Origin: DASRRB01 sp036732755
Lineage (GTDB): Bacteria; Planctomycetota; B15-G4; SIAN01
Assembly (NCBI GenBank): GCA_036732755.1
Contig: DAINBU010000004.1
Coordinates: 47,515 to 111,514, forward strand
DNA: 64,000 nt
Direction of reading: 5' to 3'
Position 1 is the stretch's first letter; every line of letters starts with the position of its first letter. The notes under the pieces were generated by a model. It was not told the origin of the DNA. It saw only the letters and a list, made by a program, of their open reading frames with translations, and searched no databases. The translations under genes and the position numbers were made by a program. Of the stretch, positions 35,540-43,758 are shown piece by piece.

Positions 35540-36223
35540 ATGAGACGCGTTTCTTTCGTGACTTCGATGCTCTGTCTCTCGTTTGCGGCCATGGCTTCCG
35601 GAGCGTTCGCGCAGGACCCGCCAGTGAAGCCGCCGCAGGACCCGGCCAAGCCGCCGCCGCAGGAAAAGGCGCCGGTAGCGCCACCCAAGGCGCCAGCCGC
35701 GACGGACAAGGCGACCGTCGTCTTCCTCGGCAACGCGAGCTGCCCCCAAGACAGCAAGCCGGTCGATCGTGAGAAGTTCGCCGACGTCGACGGCCAGCGC
35801 GTCTACGTCTGCAGTGACGACTGCCTCGCCTCCCTGAAGAAGGATCCGGGCGCGGCCAAGTCGGCCCTCGCGAAGGCGTATCCCACCGCGACGCCGATCG
35901 ACGCCAAGAAGTGCAGCTGCGGCGAAGCGGTCGAGGCCGGCAAGTCCGTCGACGTGACCTTCCAGGGCAAGAAGGCGAAGCTCTGCTGCGCCGATTGCGT
36001 GACGGAATTCAAGAAGAGCCCCGTCACCGCGATGACGCTCATGACGCGTCCGGACCTGAAGGATGCGAAGAACACGACCGATCCCATCGACGGGAAGTCG
36101 ATCGACCCGACGATCATCGGGATCTACAAGACCCACCTGATCCACTTCGGGAGCTGGACGACCGCGGCGTCCTTCGAGAAGGACCCGAGCGCGACGATCG
36201 CGAAGCTCAAGCTCTCCAGCTGA
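35540..36223 (+). CDS. Secreted YHS/TRASH-like metal-binding protein
   Basis: A 227-residue protein starting at ATG 35540 after GGAGGGTG. A signal peptide (VTSMLCLSFAAMASGAFA) leads to a Pro/Lys-rich linker. Two Cys-rich modules follow: CPQDSKPVDREKFADVDGQR with VYVCSDDCLASLKKDP, then KKCSCGEAVEAGKSVDVTFQ with KLCCADCVTEFKKSP. The spacing and text match YHS or TRASH-type metal-binding domains. It probably binds a soft or transition metal in the periplasm. A strong terminator follows. The metal is unknown. Confidence 0.75.
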   Translation: MRRVSFVTSMLCLSFAAMASGAFAQDPPVKPPQDPAKPPPQEKAPVAPPKAPAATDKATVVFLGNASCPQDSKPVDREKFADVDGQRVYVCSDDCLASLKKDPGAAKSALAKAYPTATPIDAKKCSCGEAVEAGKSVDVTFQGKKAKLCCADCVTEFKKSPVTAMTLMTRPDLKDAKNTTDPIDGKSIDPTIIGIYKTHLIHFGSWTTAASFEKDPSATIAKLKLSS

Positions 36224-36255
36224 CGCCGACCGACGAAGAGTTCTGCTCGAACTGG

Positions 36256-36290
36256 AGACGGGAGGGGAGGCGCAGCCTCCCCTCCCGTCT
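36256..36290 (+). terminator. Strong hairpin terminator
   Basis: A perfect 16-bp stem (AGACGGGAGGGGAGGC with its complement) closes a GCA loop, about 32 bp after the stop at 36223, then TCGTTGCG. Confidence 0.8.
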
Positions 36291-36341
36291 TCGTTGCGAT
36301 AGATTGCACGGACTCGCACGCGGGCGAGCTTCGAGGGCTCG

Positions 36342-37205
36342 ATGAACGATCCGGATCGCATTCCACGCAGCCTCGGAGCGAAGGACTACGCGACCGTGTG
36401 GGACAACGTCGCGAAGGTGCGCGAGCACGCCTTCGAGCTGGTCGACACGAGCCGCAACGAAGAGGAGCTCGAGCGCGCCGGCCAGACGCTCGCGCCGTTC
36501 CTGGTGAAGGGGCTCGGGATCACGCGTGAGGACGTCGTGTTCGAGCTCGGCTGCGGCGTCGCGCGGCTCGGCAAGGGGGTCGCCCCGCACGCGCGCGAGT
36601 GGTGGGGGCTCGACGTCTCCGCAAACATGGTGGAGATCGCGCGCGAGCGCTGCCGCGGGCTCCCGAACGTGCGCTTCTTCGTCGGCGGCGGCGGCAACCT
36701 CGCCGACGTGCCGACCGCGTCGGTCGACAAGATGTACTGCCACGGCGTCTTCATCCACATGGACAAGGAGGACTGGTACTCCTACCTCGTCGACGCGCGC
36801 CGCGTGCTCAAGCCGGGCGGCCTGTTCTACTTCGACATCTGGAACCTGTGCGATCCGGTCGGCTGGCTGCGCTGGCAGTGCGAGCGCAACCTCTACCGCG
36901 ACCGCTCCGATCGTCCGGCCCACCGCAACCAGTTCTCGACCCCCGACGAAGTACGCCAGATGCTCTTGATGACGGGCTGGCTGCCCTTGGAGGTGTTCGA
37001 GACCTTCAACGTCCAGGCCGTCGCGACGCACGCGCCCGCCGGCGCCGACCGCGCCGCGTTCCTCGCGGACGTCGAGCGCCGCTGCGGACGCTGCTTCGAG
37101 GCGCTGCGCCTCACGCCCGGCGACGTGCAGGCGTTCCGCGCGCGCGTGGTCGAGATGCTGCGCGAGCGCGGCCTCGAGCCCGAGACGAGGCCGGCGTCGT
37201 CCTGA
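36342..37205 (+). CDS. Class I SAM-dependent methyltransferase
   Basis: A 287-residue protein. Motif I is VVFELGCGVARLGKGVAP near residues 66-83; WWGLDVSANMVEIARERC follows as motif II, and ARRVLKPGGLFYFDIWNL as the post-motif III strand. There is no signal peptide, so it is cytoplasmic. The C-terminal third (GDVQAFRARVVEMLRERGLE) has no catalytic hint of its own. The acceptor (small molecule, lipid or protein) cannot be read. It is convergent with the SGNH gene, whose stop abuts this one. Confidence 0.85.
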   Translation: MNDPDRIPRSLGAKDYATVWDNVAKVREHAFELVDTSRNEEELERAGQTLAPFLVKGLGITREDVVFELGCGVARLGKGVAPHAREWWGLDVSANMVEIARERCRGLPNVRFFVGGGGNLADVPTASVDKMYCHGVFIHMDKEDWYSYLVDARRVLKPGGLFYFDIWNLCDPVGWLRWQCERNLYRDRSDRPAHRNQFSTPDEVRQMLLMTGWLPLEVFETFNVQAVATHAPAGADRAAFLADVERRCGRCFEALRLTPGDVQAFRARVVEMLRERGLEPETRPASS

Positions 37206-38828
37206 TCACCGCTCGAGCCGGGCGAGCCTGACCAGCCGGCAGCTCGCGAGCTCCGAGCCGCCGAGCTCCTCGATCACCGCGAATCGCTCCGGAACGAGTC
37301 GGACGTCGAACGTGTCGTCGGTCACGCCGTCCGCCCGCGTTGCCACCGGAAGATCGAGACTGAATCGCGCCCGGATCGACGCATCGGACCCGCCTTCACC
37401 GACCACGATCTCGCCGACGATGCTGCCGTCGACCTCGACCTCGATCTTCATCGGATAGAGGTTCGTGTGATCCGCGAGCGGGGCGAGCTCGACTTCGAGG
37501 AAGCCGTTCCGCCGTGGCAGGGCGGCGAGCAAGCGCGCGCCGACGGTCGCGGCGGGAGAAAGGCCCCCGTAGATCTGTTGGATTCCGTGTCCATGACCCG
37601 GATCGATCACGTCGCGCAGGAGGGCCCGCTGCTCGGCCCGTTCTCGACGGGCGAGCGCGCTCTCCTCCTCGGAGCCATGGCGCACGCCGCGCCGTTCGAG
37701 ATACGCCTTCGGCAGGACGTCGGCGGGCAGACGACCGTCGACCCAGTGCAGGTTCTCGATGAGCTCCTGCGCGATCCAATGCGCGAGCACCCGGTTGACC
37801 GTGGCGTTCGGGTGAGGGTCGGTCGGCAGCCGGTCCTGGGGCATCACCTTGTCGAGCAGCGGAATTCGAGGGAGCTGTGGCTCCAACCGTGAGATTCGTC
37901 GCGCGAGTGCGTGCGTGAATTCGGTCTCCTCGTAATCGAACATTGCGAATCGAACGCCGCGTCGATCGAGGTCTCGCGCGAGCCCCGCGATCCCCTTCGC
38001 CATGGAGTCGTAACGGCGGGTGGACTCGCCCCCGAGGTCGGCGTTCAGGACGACGGGGCCGATCTCGCTGTAGGTCAGCTCGAGGAATCCCTTCTGCACC
38101 TTGGGCCAGTAGGACTTGACCAATTGCTGAGTGCGTCCGAGGCTGACTTGCAGGAGCGGGTCGGGTTGCGCGGTGTCGACGGCGACGCGCCGGTGGCCGG
38201 TCTCCAGGACGTCGTCGGTGTCGGCCAGATCGTTGCTGATGGGAAAGTAGAGCACGATCCAGGGTCGGAGCAGGTCGAAGTGGTCTTCGAGGAAGCTGAA
38301 TTCGTTGGACCAGTTCCAGCCCGGAACGGCGACGGTGCGGCAGATGATGTCGCGCGGGCCGTCGATTCCGCGCGCGGCCGCGAGCTCGTCCTCGAGCCGC
38401 TGCGCGATGCAGGCGTCGTCGTCCATTCCCGCCCCGAAGGCGACCGAATCGCCGAGAATCACGATCGTGCGGGCCTGCGGCAGCGGAGGCGGTCCGGTGC
38501 GGACGCGAATGCCGACCTTGTCGGTGTTCACCACGGCATCGACGGAAGCCAGCTTGCTGTTCGTTCTCAGCGTGTAGCGAACCCGCGGATCGACGTGGAC
38601 CCGATACTCCCCCGGATTGCGTGCGGCCGCTTCCTCTCTCTCCCGGTCGTAGTGGAGGCGGAACTCCGGAGGCGCCCGCGAAAGCAGGCTCAGAGGCGAA
38701 CGTCCGGTCCACAGCGCATAGATGCCGCAGACCGAGAGCACGGCGACGACGGACAGAGCGAGACGAGCCGGCAGGAGAGCGCTCGTTCGGCTCAAGACGT
38801 AAGCTCCAGCCACCACGGCGCGTCCCAT
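37206..38828 (-). CDS. Membrane-anchored SGNH/GDSL-like hydrolase family protein
   Basis: A 540-residue protein starting at ATG 38828. An N-terminal membrane helix (about 21-40) precedes the SGNH fold: block I TIVILGDSVAFGAG with GDS at 126-128, a block III-like LYFPISNDLADTDD, and the block V-type DPHPNATVN. The C-terminal domain (about 400-540) is beta-rich. SGNH enzymes hydrolyse esters; those acting on surface polymers often remove or transfer acetyl groups. It is divergent from a second, multi-helix SGNH protein at 38870, so the two may act on one polymer. The substrate is unknown. Confidence 0.7.
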   Translation of the reverse strand: MGRAVVAGAYVLSRTSALLPARLALSVVAVLSVCGIYALWTGRSPLSLLSRAPPEFRLHYDREREEAAARNPGEYRVHVDPRVRYTLRTNSKLASVDAVVNTDKVGIRVRTGPPPLPQARTIVILGDSVAFGAGMDDDACIAQRLEDELAAARGIDGPRDIICRTVAVPGWNWSNEFSFLEDHFDLLRPWIVLYFPISNDLADTDDVLETGHRRVAVDTAQPDPLLQVSLGRTQQLVKSYWPKVQKGFLELTYSEIGPVVLNADLGGESTRRYDSMAKGIAGLARDLDRRGVRFAMFDYEETEFTHALARRISRLEPQLPRIPLLDKVMPQDRLPTDPHPNATVNRVLAHWIAQELIENLHWVDGRLPADVLPKAYLERRGVRHGSEEESALARRERAEQRALLRDVIDPGHGHGIQQIYGGLSPAATVGARLLAALPRRNGFLEVELAPLADHTNLYPMKIEVEVDGSIVGEIVVGEGGSDASIRARFSLDLPVATRADGVTDDTFDVRLVPERFAVIEELGGSELASCRLVRLARLER

Positions 38829-38869
38829 GCGCGCGAGGGTCGGGGAGTCTACGCCTCGTTCGGTCGACG

Positions 38870-40366
38870 ATGGATCGGGCCATGAAGAGAGCGCGCTCCA
38901 CGGCCTTGGCGCTCGTCCACCTCGCGGGTGCATGTCTCGCGCTTCGGACCGTCGCGATGAGCTCCACGTACGGGCACGCGTTGCGCCTGATGTTCCCGCG
39001 CGCCTGGCCGTGGACGCTGATCGGTTCGATGGCCGCGATGCTCCTGTGCCTGATCGCGGCGTGGAGGGCGTACCGACGGAACGAGAGTCCGGCGACGTGC
39101 TGGCGGACGCTCGTCTACCTGGTCGTCGGGGCGTGGGTGGCGGACGTCTTCCTCTGGAACAAACCCCACCCGTTGCGCGATGCATGGACCGTGACCGCTG
39201 CGGCGGGAATCCACGCCATCGTCTGCCTGCTCACCCCTTGCCTCTCGCCGGTTCGACGCCGTTGGCTGCGCGTGCCGGACGTCCTCTCCATGAACGTCGT
39301 CGTCCTCGTGCTCCTTGGAGAGGCGGGGCTTCGTCTCCTGGCGACGGTCTGGTCCTCTCCCCTGTTCATCGCACCCGGATCGCTGGTCATCGACCGGATC
39401 GCCGCGCATCGCGCCGTCCCGGGGCGGCGGCGCTTCGGATTCCCGAACAATTCGTGGGGCCACTTCGATCAGGAGTTCCTTGCGCCGGCGCAGCGCACGC
39501 GGCCCGCCGTGCTCTGCATCGGGGATTCATTCAGCACGGGAGTGGTCCCCCACGCACGTCACTACACGACCGTCGCCGAAGGGGCGATCGGAGACGTCGA
39601 CATCTACAACATGGGCGTTCCGGCCTGCGGACCGCGGGAGTATTTGTATCTCTGGCAGCACGAGGGCGAGTCGCTCCGGCCCGATCTCCTGGTCGTTGCT
39701 CTGTTCCTTGGCAACGACGTTTCTGTTCCGTCGTCCGGAACACAACCGGTCGACTGGCACGACCCGCAGGCGTCACTGCTGTATCGAACCACCCGTCGAC
39801 TTTGGTTGCTGTACAACGAGAAGCGGAAGTCGACGGCCGGTGCGACTGTCGGGGACGCGCCGACGGACGATTCGCGAGCCAAAGAGCCCGACTGGATCGA
39901 CGATCCGAGCCGAGAGCGCGCCACGTTTTCCGCGGAGGAGTTCCTGCGCATCGAGACGCAACGCGCCGCCGTCATCTGCAGCCCCCGCCCCGACCCGCGA
40001 CAGGGCCGGTTCATCGATTCGCTCCAGGCCATCATCGACGCCGCCGGTCGCACGCCCCTCGCATTCGTCCTCATTCCGGACGAGTTCCAGGTCGAGGATC
40101 GATTGTGGGAGGAGGTCTCGGCGCGCTGCTCCATTCCGCTCGAGCGCGATCGGACGCAGACGTGGGTCCGGGCCTGGTTCGACGCTCGAGACTTGCGCTG
40201 CCTCGACCTCCTGCCCGCACTCCGCGCCCTGCCCGTCGAGGACGACGGCTGGCGCCACGCCTACCTTCGCCAGGACACGCACTTCAACGCCCGCGGCAAT
40301 CGCTGCGCCGGCGAGGCGCTGGCCGCCTTCCTGCGGCCGCAGCTCGAAGCGATCCGGCATCGCTGA
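38870..40366 (+). CDS. Multi-helix membrane protein with SGNH hydrolase-like domain
   Basis: A 498-residue protein; ATG 38870 or the in-frame ATG at 38882 is the start. About five hydrophobic helices fill residues 8-165. An SGNH-type domain follows: AVLCIGDSFSTGVVPHARH holds block I, NMGVPACGPREYLYLW block II, VVALFLGNDVSVP block III (GND) and DTHFNARGNRCAGEAL block V. A catalytic Ser, Asp and His are therefore present. The layout resembles acyltransferase or O-acetyl-handling membrane proteins. It is divergent from the other SGNH gene by about 40 bp. Confidence 0.75.
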   Translation: MDRAMKRARSTALALVHLAGACLALRTVAMSSTYGHALRLMFPRAWPWTLIGSMAAMLLCLIAAWRAYRRNESPATCWRTLVYLVVGAWVADVFLWNKPHPLRDAWTVTAAAGIHAIVCLLTPCLSPVRRRWLRVPDVLSMNVVVLVLLGEAGLRLLATVWSSPLFIAPGSLVIDRIAAHRAVPGRRRFGFPNNSWGHFDQEFLAPAQRTRPAVLCIGDSFSTGVVPHARHYTTVAEGAIGDVDIYNMGVPACGPREYLYLWQHEGESLRPDLLVVALFLGNDVSVPSSGTQPVDWHDPQASLLYRTTRRLWLLYNEKRKSTAGATVGDAPTDDSRAKEPDWIDDPSRERATFSAEEFLRIETQRAAVICSPRPDPRQGRFIDSLQAIIDAAGRTPLAFVLIPDEFQVEDRLWEEVSARCSIPLERDRTQTWVRAWFDARDLRCLDLLPALRALPVEDDGWRHAYLRQDTHFNARGNRCAGEALAAFLRPQLEAIRHR

Positions 40367-40407
40367 CGCGTGCGCTTGCGCGGCCCTGAAGCCGCCGGAC
40401 GGAACCG

Positions 40408-42549
40408 TCACAGCGATTTCAGGAACTCGACCAGGTCGCCGCGCTGCTGGGCGTCGAGCGTCGACGTCGTCCCGTGCAGGTCGTCGACGTTGCGGTCGAG
40501 GACGTCGAACAGCGTCGGCGCCGAGCCGTCGTGCAGGTAGGGCGCGGTCGCCCAGAGGCCGAGCAGCGTCGGGACGTTCACCGGCGCGAGCCCGGTCCCG
40601 ACGCCGGCGTCGACGTTCGTCGGATCGGTGGGCGGAGGGATGTAGCCGGGCGCCGCATGGCACTGCGCGCAGCCGGCGACGTCGTTGAAGACCGCTTCTC
40701 CGCGCTGCGCCGCCTCCGACAGCGATCCGTCCGCCGCGCGGAACGGACTGACCGGCGCCTTCGTGAGGCTCTTCAGGAACTCGGTGAGGTCGTCCGCCGC
40801 CTGCGGATCGGGATCGCCGCCGAGCCGCGCGTGCCGCAGGAACCCGAGATCGGGGAAGTTCACGAGGAACGGCGTGTCGCCGCCCCACCCGTACGGCGCC
40901 GTGTTCGGCAGCGCGAAGAGCCCGGGCGAGTTCCGGCCGTGGCTGGTCGTGACCGAGTCGGAGAAGAGCTCCTGGTGGCAGGTCGTGCAGCTCACCGGAT
41001 TGGGGACCTGCGCCGTGCCGTGGAAGAACTGGACGCTCGCGAAGAGGAACTCGCCGCGTTCGACCGGCGGCAGGTCGAGCAGCGGCCGGATCGGCGCGCC
41101 CGAGCGCGCGAGCGCGATTTCGGGATCGAGCGTCAGCAGCGACGCGTCGGCGATGTGCACCGGCGTCACGGTCTCGCGGAAGCGATCGAGGACGTAGGCG
41201 CGATCGGGAGCGCCGCCGCCGGGCGGCGGCACCAGCGCGACGTCGCTCGGCACGCCCATCTGCGTCGCGTCGGGAACGAGGCCGAGGACCGACACGGTCG
41301 AGAGGTCGACGGGGTCCACGTGGAGCAGCGAGCCCGACGCGGCGCCGATCACCAGGAGGTGCTCGTCCGAGACGGCCGTGGCGAAGTAGTTGGTGCCAAG
41401 GTCGGCGAAGTGGCGCCCGAGGAGCGTCCAATCGATCGAGTCGAACTCGAGCACCTCGTTCACGCCGTCCGGACCGATGATCGTCGAAGGCGTGAAGGTC
41501 GGGACGAAGACGCGCGTTCCGGCGAGCGCGAACGACAGCGGACGGCTGCCGAGGGGGATGCGTGCGACGGTCGGATCGCCGTCCGCGTCGTTCGGATCGA
41601 CGACCTCCATTTCGAGCGTCGTCTGCTGACCCACGAGCAGCTTGTGGTCGGGCAGCGTGGCGAGCAGCGCCGGTCCGCGGCCCTGCAGCGGCAGGACGCC
41701 GGTCGGGACGAAGATCCCGTGCGGCGCCTCCTCGAACACGAGGATCGCCTGGTCGCGCTCGCAGGTGATGAACACGCGCTTCGCCGCGCCGGCGAAATCG
41801 AACGCGATCGCGCGACAGGAGAGCGGCACCGGGATCTGCGCGGCGATCGACGCCGTCGCGGCGTGGATCACCGCCACCGACGCGAGCGCCGGATTCACGA
41901 CGAACGCGTGCCGCCCTTCGGGATCGACGGCGATGCGGGGGCTGCGCTCCACGTTGGCCGGCCGCGGCGATACCGGCATCACGCGCAGCACCTCGTCGAC
42001 CGTCGGATCGAGCACCGAGACCGTGCTGTCCGCCTCGTTCAGGACGAACGCGCGCGAACCGTCCGGGCTGACGGCGAGCGAGACGGGGTGACGCGCGCCG
42101 GACGGCGCGGTCGCCTCGATGCGGATCGCCAGGGCGTTCGAGGCCGACCGGACCGTCCCGTCCTTGGTCACGGCCTCGAAATAGAACATCTGCCCGACCA
42201 GCGTCGAATCGCGCGGCACCTTCAGCGTGAGGGAGTAGTGGCCGGCGGCGTCGAGCACGTCCTTCCGGATGTCGATCAGCGTCGCGAGGTCGAGGAAGAC
42301 CGTCCCGAAGATCGTGTCGGTCTCGCGCGGCGCGAGCGACATCTTCAGCTGGAAATGCGAGTCGGGCGCGCCGTCGATGTCGAAGTGCACCGACGCGCCG
42401 ATCGCCGGAAGTTGCGTGTCGGCGCTGAGGACGAGGGGCGTCTGGGCGGAGGCCGACGGACTCGCCGCCACTGCACCGAACGCGACCCAGCAGAGCGCAG
42501 ACGCGAATCGCCGCGAGCGGATACGGCCGGATGGTCCGAAGTAGGACAT
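40408..42549 (-). CDS. Secreted beta-propeller plus dihaem cytochrome c protein
   Basis: A 713-residue protein. ATG 42549 is preceded by GAGGGGTGG. A signal peptide (ALCWVAFGAVAASPSASA) is followed by a beta-sandwich region and YncE-like propeller repeats (PVSLAVSPDGSRAFVLNEAD, RIAVDPEGRHAFVVNPAL). The C-terminal part has two haem sites, CTTCH from residue 521 and CAQCH from 627, with VPTLLGLWATAPYLHDGSAP, typical of MauG/cytochrome c peroxidase-like domains. It is probably periplasmic electron transfer or peroxidase. It is convergent with the SGNH gene at 38870. Confidence 0.85.
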   Translation of the reverse strand: MSYFGPSGRIRSRRFASALCWVAFGAVAASPSASAQTPLVLSADTQLPAIGASVHFDIDGAPDSHFQLKMSLAPRETDTIFGTVFLDLATLIDIRKDVLDAAGHYSLTLKVPRDSTLVGQMFYFEAVTKDGTVRSASNALAIRIEATAPSGARHPVSLAVSPDGSRAFVLNEADSTVSVLDPTVDEVLRVMPVSPRPANVERSPRIAVDPEGRHAFVVNPALASVAVIHAATASIAAQIPVPLSCRAIAFDFAGAAKRVFITCERDQAILVFEEAPHGIFVPTGVLPLQGRGPALLATLPDHKLLVGQQTTLEMEVVDPNDADGDPTVARIPLGSRPLSFALAGTRVFVPTFTPSTIIGPDGVNEVLEFDSIDWTLLGRHFADLGTNYFATAVSDEHLLVIGAASGSLLHVDPVDLSTVSVLGLVPDATQMGVPSDVALVPPPGGGAPDRAYVLDRFRETVTPVHIADASLLTLDPEIALARSGAPIRPLLDLPPVERGEFLFASVQFFHGTAQVPNPVSCTTCHQELFSDSVTTSHGRNSPGLFALPNTAPYGWGGDTPFLVNFPDLGFLRHARLGGDPDPQAADDLTEFLKSLTKAPVSPFRAADGSLSEAAQRGEAVFNDVAGCAQCHAAPGYIPPPTDPTNVDAGVGTGLAPVNVPTLLGLWATAPYLHDGSAPTLFDVLDRNVDDLHGTTSTLDAQQRGDLVEFLKSL

Positions 42550-42695
42550 GGTTCCACCCCTCGGATCCGAACGGGACTGGCGAGCCGGCGGATCGTATCG
42601 GGGCCTTTCGGGAGTCGACAGACACTCGATCCGATGGCGCGTGGCGAGTCGACGGCGACCCGGGCGCACGCGCGGCCGCTACTGTCTGCCGCCCC

Positions 42696-43748
42696 GTGGT
42701 CTTCTCCCTCGATCCCGGTCCGCTGCACCGGCCGCTCGGCGTCGTCTTCGGCGCGGAGGGCGACGGCAGCGGCGGGCTCGCATGGATCGGGGTCGAGCGG
42801 CCGGGGGCCGAGACGTTTGCGCTGCTTCCGCCGGCGGAGGTCGCGAACGCGGCGGGACGGTGGACGCGCACGCACCAGGACGACGCGCGCGGCGGCGCGG
42901 CGGACGGAGCGGCGAGCGGCATCGTCCTCGTGCGAGGCGAGATCGACGAGGCGCAGGTGAAGGCGCTCGCGCAGGCGGCGGCGAACGCGGCGCAGCGGCC
43001 GCTGCAGCGCATCGCCGTGCTCGCGCGCGGAAGCGTCGGCGGACCGGTGGACGACGTCGCAGCGGTGATCGCCGCGGCCGACGTGGGGCGCGCGCCCGCG
43101 CTCGCGCGCTGGCTCGCGGCGCCGCGCGCGACCGCGCTCGCGAGCGCGCGCGGCGTCGTCGACGGAGTGCGCGTGAGCGTGCTCGGGATCGCGGCGGGGC
43201 GCCCGCTGCCGCGGCGCGACGAGGGGATCACCGCGCTCCTGCTCACCGACGCGACCTTCGGGACGGGCGCGCTCGCGCGCTTCGCAGCCGAGCTCGCCGA
43301 GCGCAGCTTCGCGCAGGTCGCCGGCGTCCACGCGCCCCACCGCGACGACGCGATCGTCGTCGTCGCGACCGGCGCGGCGGGGACGACGCCGCTCACGCTC
43401 GACGCGCTCGGCGGGAGGACGCTGCTGGTCGGCGCGGTCGCGGCGGCGCAGAGCCTCGTGCAGCAGCTGCTCGAGCGGTCGGAGCCGTCCGCGCTCGTGG
43501 TCCAGATCACCGTGTCGGGCGCGCCCGACGTCGAGGTCGCGACGCGCGTCGCCGAGGCGATCGCGACCGAGCGGCCGGCGCCGGAAGCGCTGGCCGACGC
43601 GGTCGCGCGCATCGCCGTCGGGGCCGGCGTCCGCGTCGACCGCATGAAGTTGTTCGCCGACTGGAAGCGCAATGCGACGCGCGCGGCGCTGCGCGTCGAC
43701 CTCGGCCTCGCGCAGGCGAGCGCGACGCGCTGGACGGCGTTCGCCTAG
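42696..43748 (+). CDS. Divergent ArgJ-like (ornithine acetyltransferase superfamily) protein
   Basis: A 350-residue protein, probably starting at GTG 42696; no ribosome site is obvious. The middle reads GITALLLTDATFGTGALARF and SFAQVAGVHAPHRDDAIVVV, paralleling ArgJ's autoprocessing site and 'SFN.itVDGd.STNDtv..lA' segment; the nucleophilic-type Thr of GIT is kept. The end, LRVDLGLAQASATRWTAFA, matches ArgJ's 'i.vdLg.G...atawtcDL' but stops there, losing the last approximately 20 residues of ArgJ (DL..YV.iN...). The Gly-Asn-rich motifs of active ArgJ are mostly replaced. It may be a paralogue with altered function. It is 10 bp before the next gene. Confidence 0.5.
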   Translation: MVFSLDPGPLHRPLGVVFGAEGDGSGGLAWIGVERPGAETFALLPPAEVANAAGRWTRTHQDDARGGAADGAASGIVLVRGEIDEAQVKALAQAAANAAQRPLQRIAVLARGSVGGPVDDVAAVIAAADVGRAPALARWLAAPRATALASARGVVDGVRVSVLGIAAGRPLPRRDEGITALLLTDATFGTGALARFAAELAERSFAQVAGVHAPHRDDAIVVVATGAAGTTPLTLDALGGRTLLVGAVAAAQSLVQQLLERSEPSALVVQITVSGAPDVEVATRVAEAIATERPAPEALADAVARIAVGAGVRVDRMKLFADWKRNATRAALRVDLGLAQASATRWTAFA

Positions 43749-43758
43749 GATCGCCCGC

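Noticed and set aside
39773..43672. A 1299-codon minus-strand open frame
   Set aside because: It overlaps the SGNH, cytochrome c and ArgJ-like genes in other frames and is low-complexity Arg/Ala/Ser text without motifs.
43672..43758. An earlier in-frame start for the dehydrogenase
   Set aside because: It overlaps the ArgJ-like gene end; ATG 43759 directly precedes a good signal peptide.
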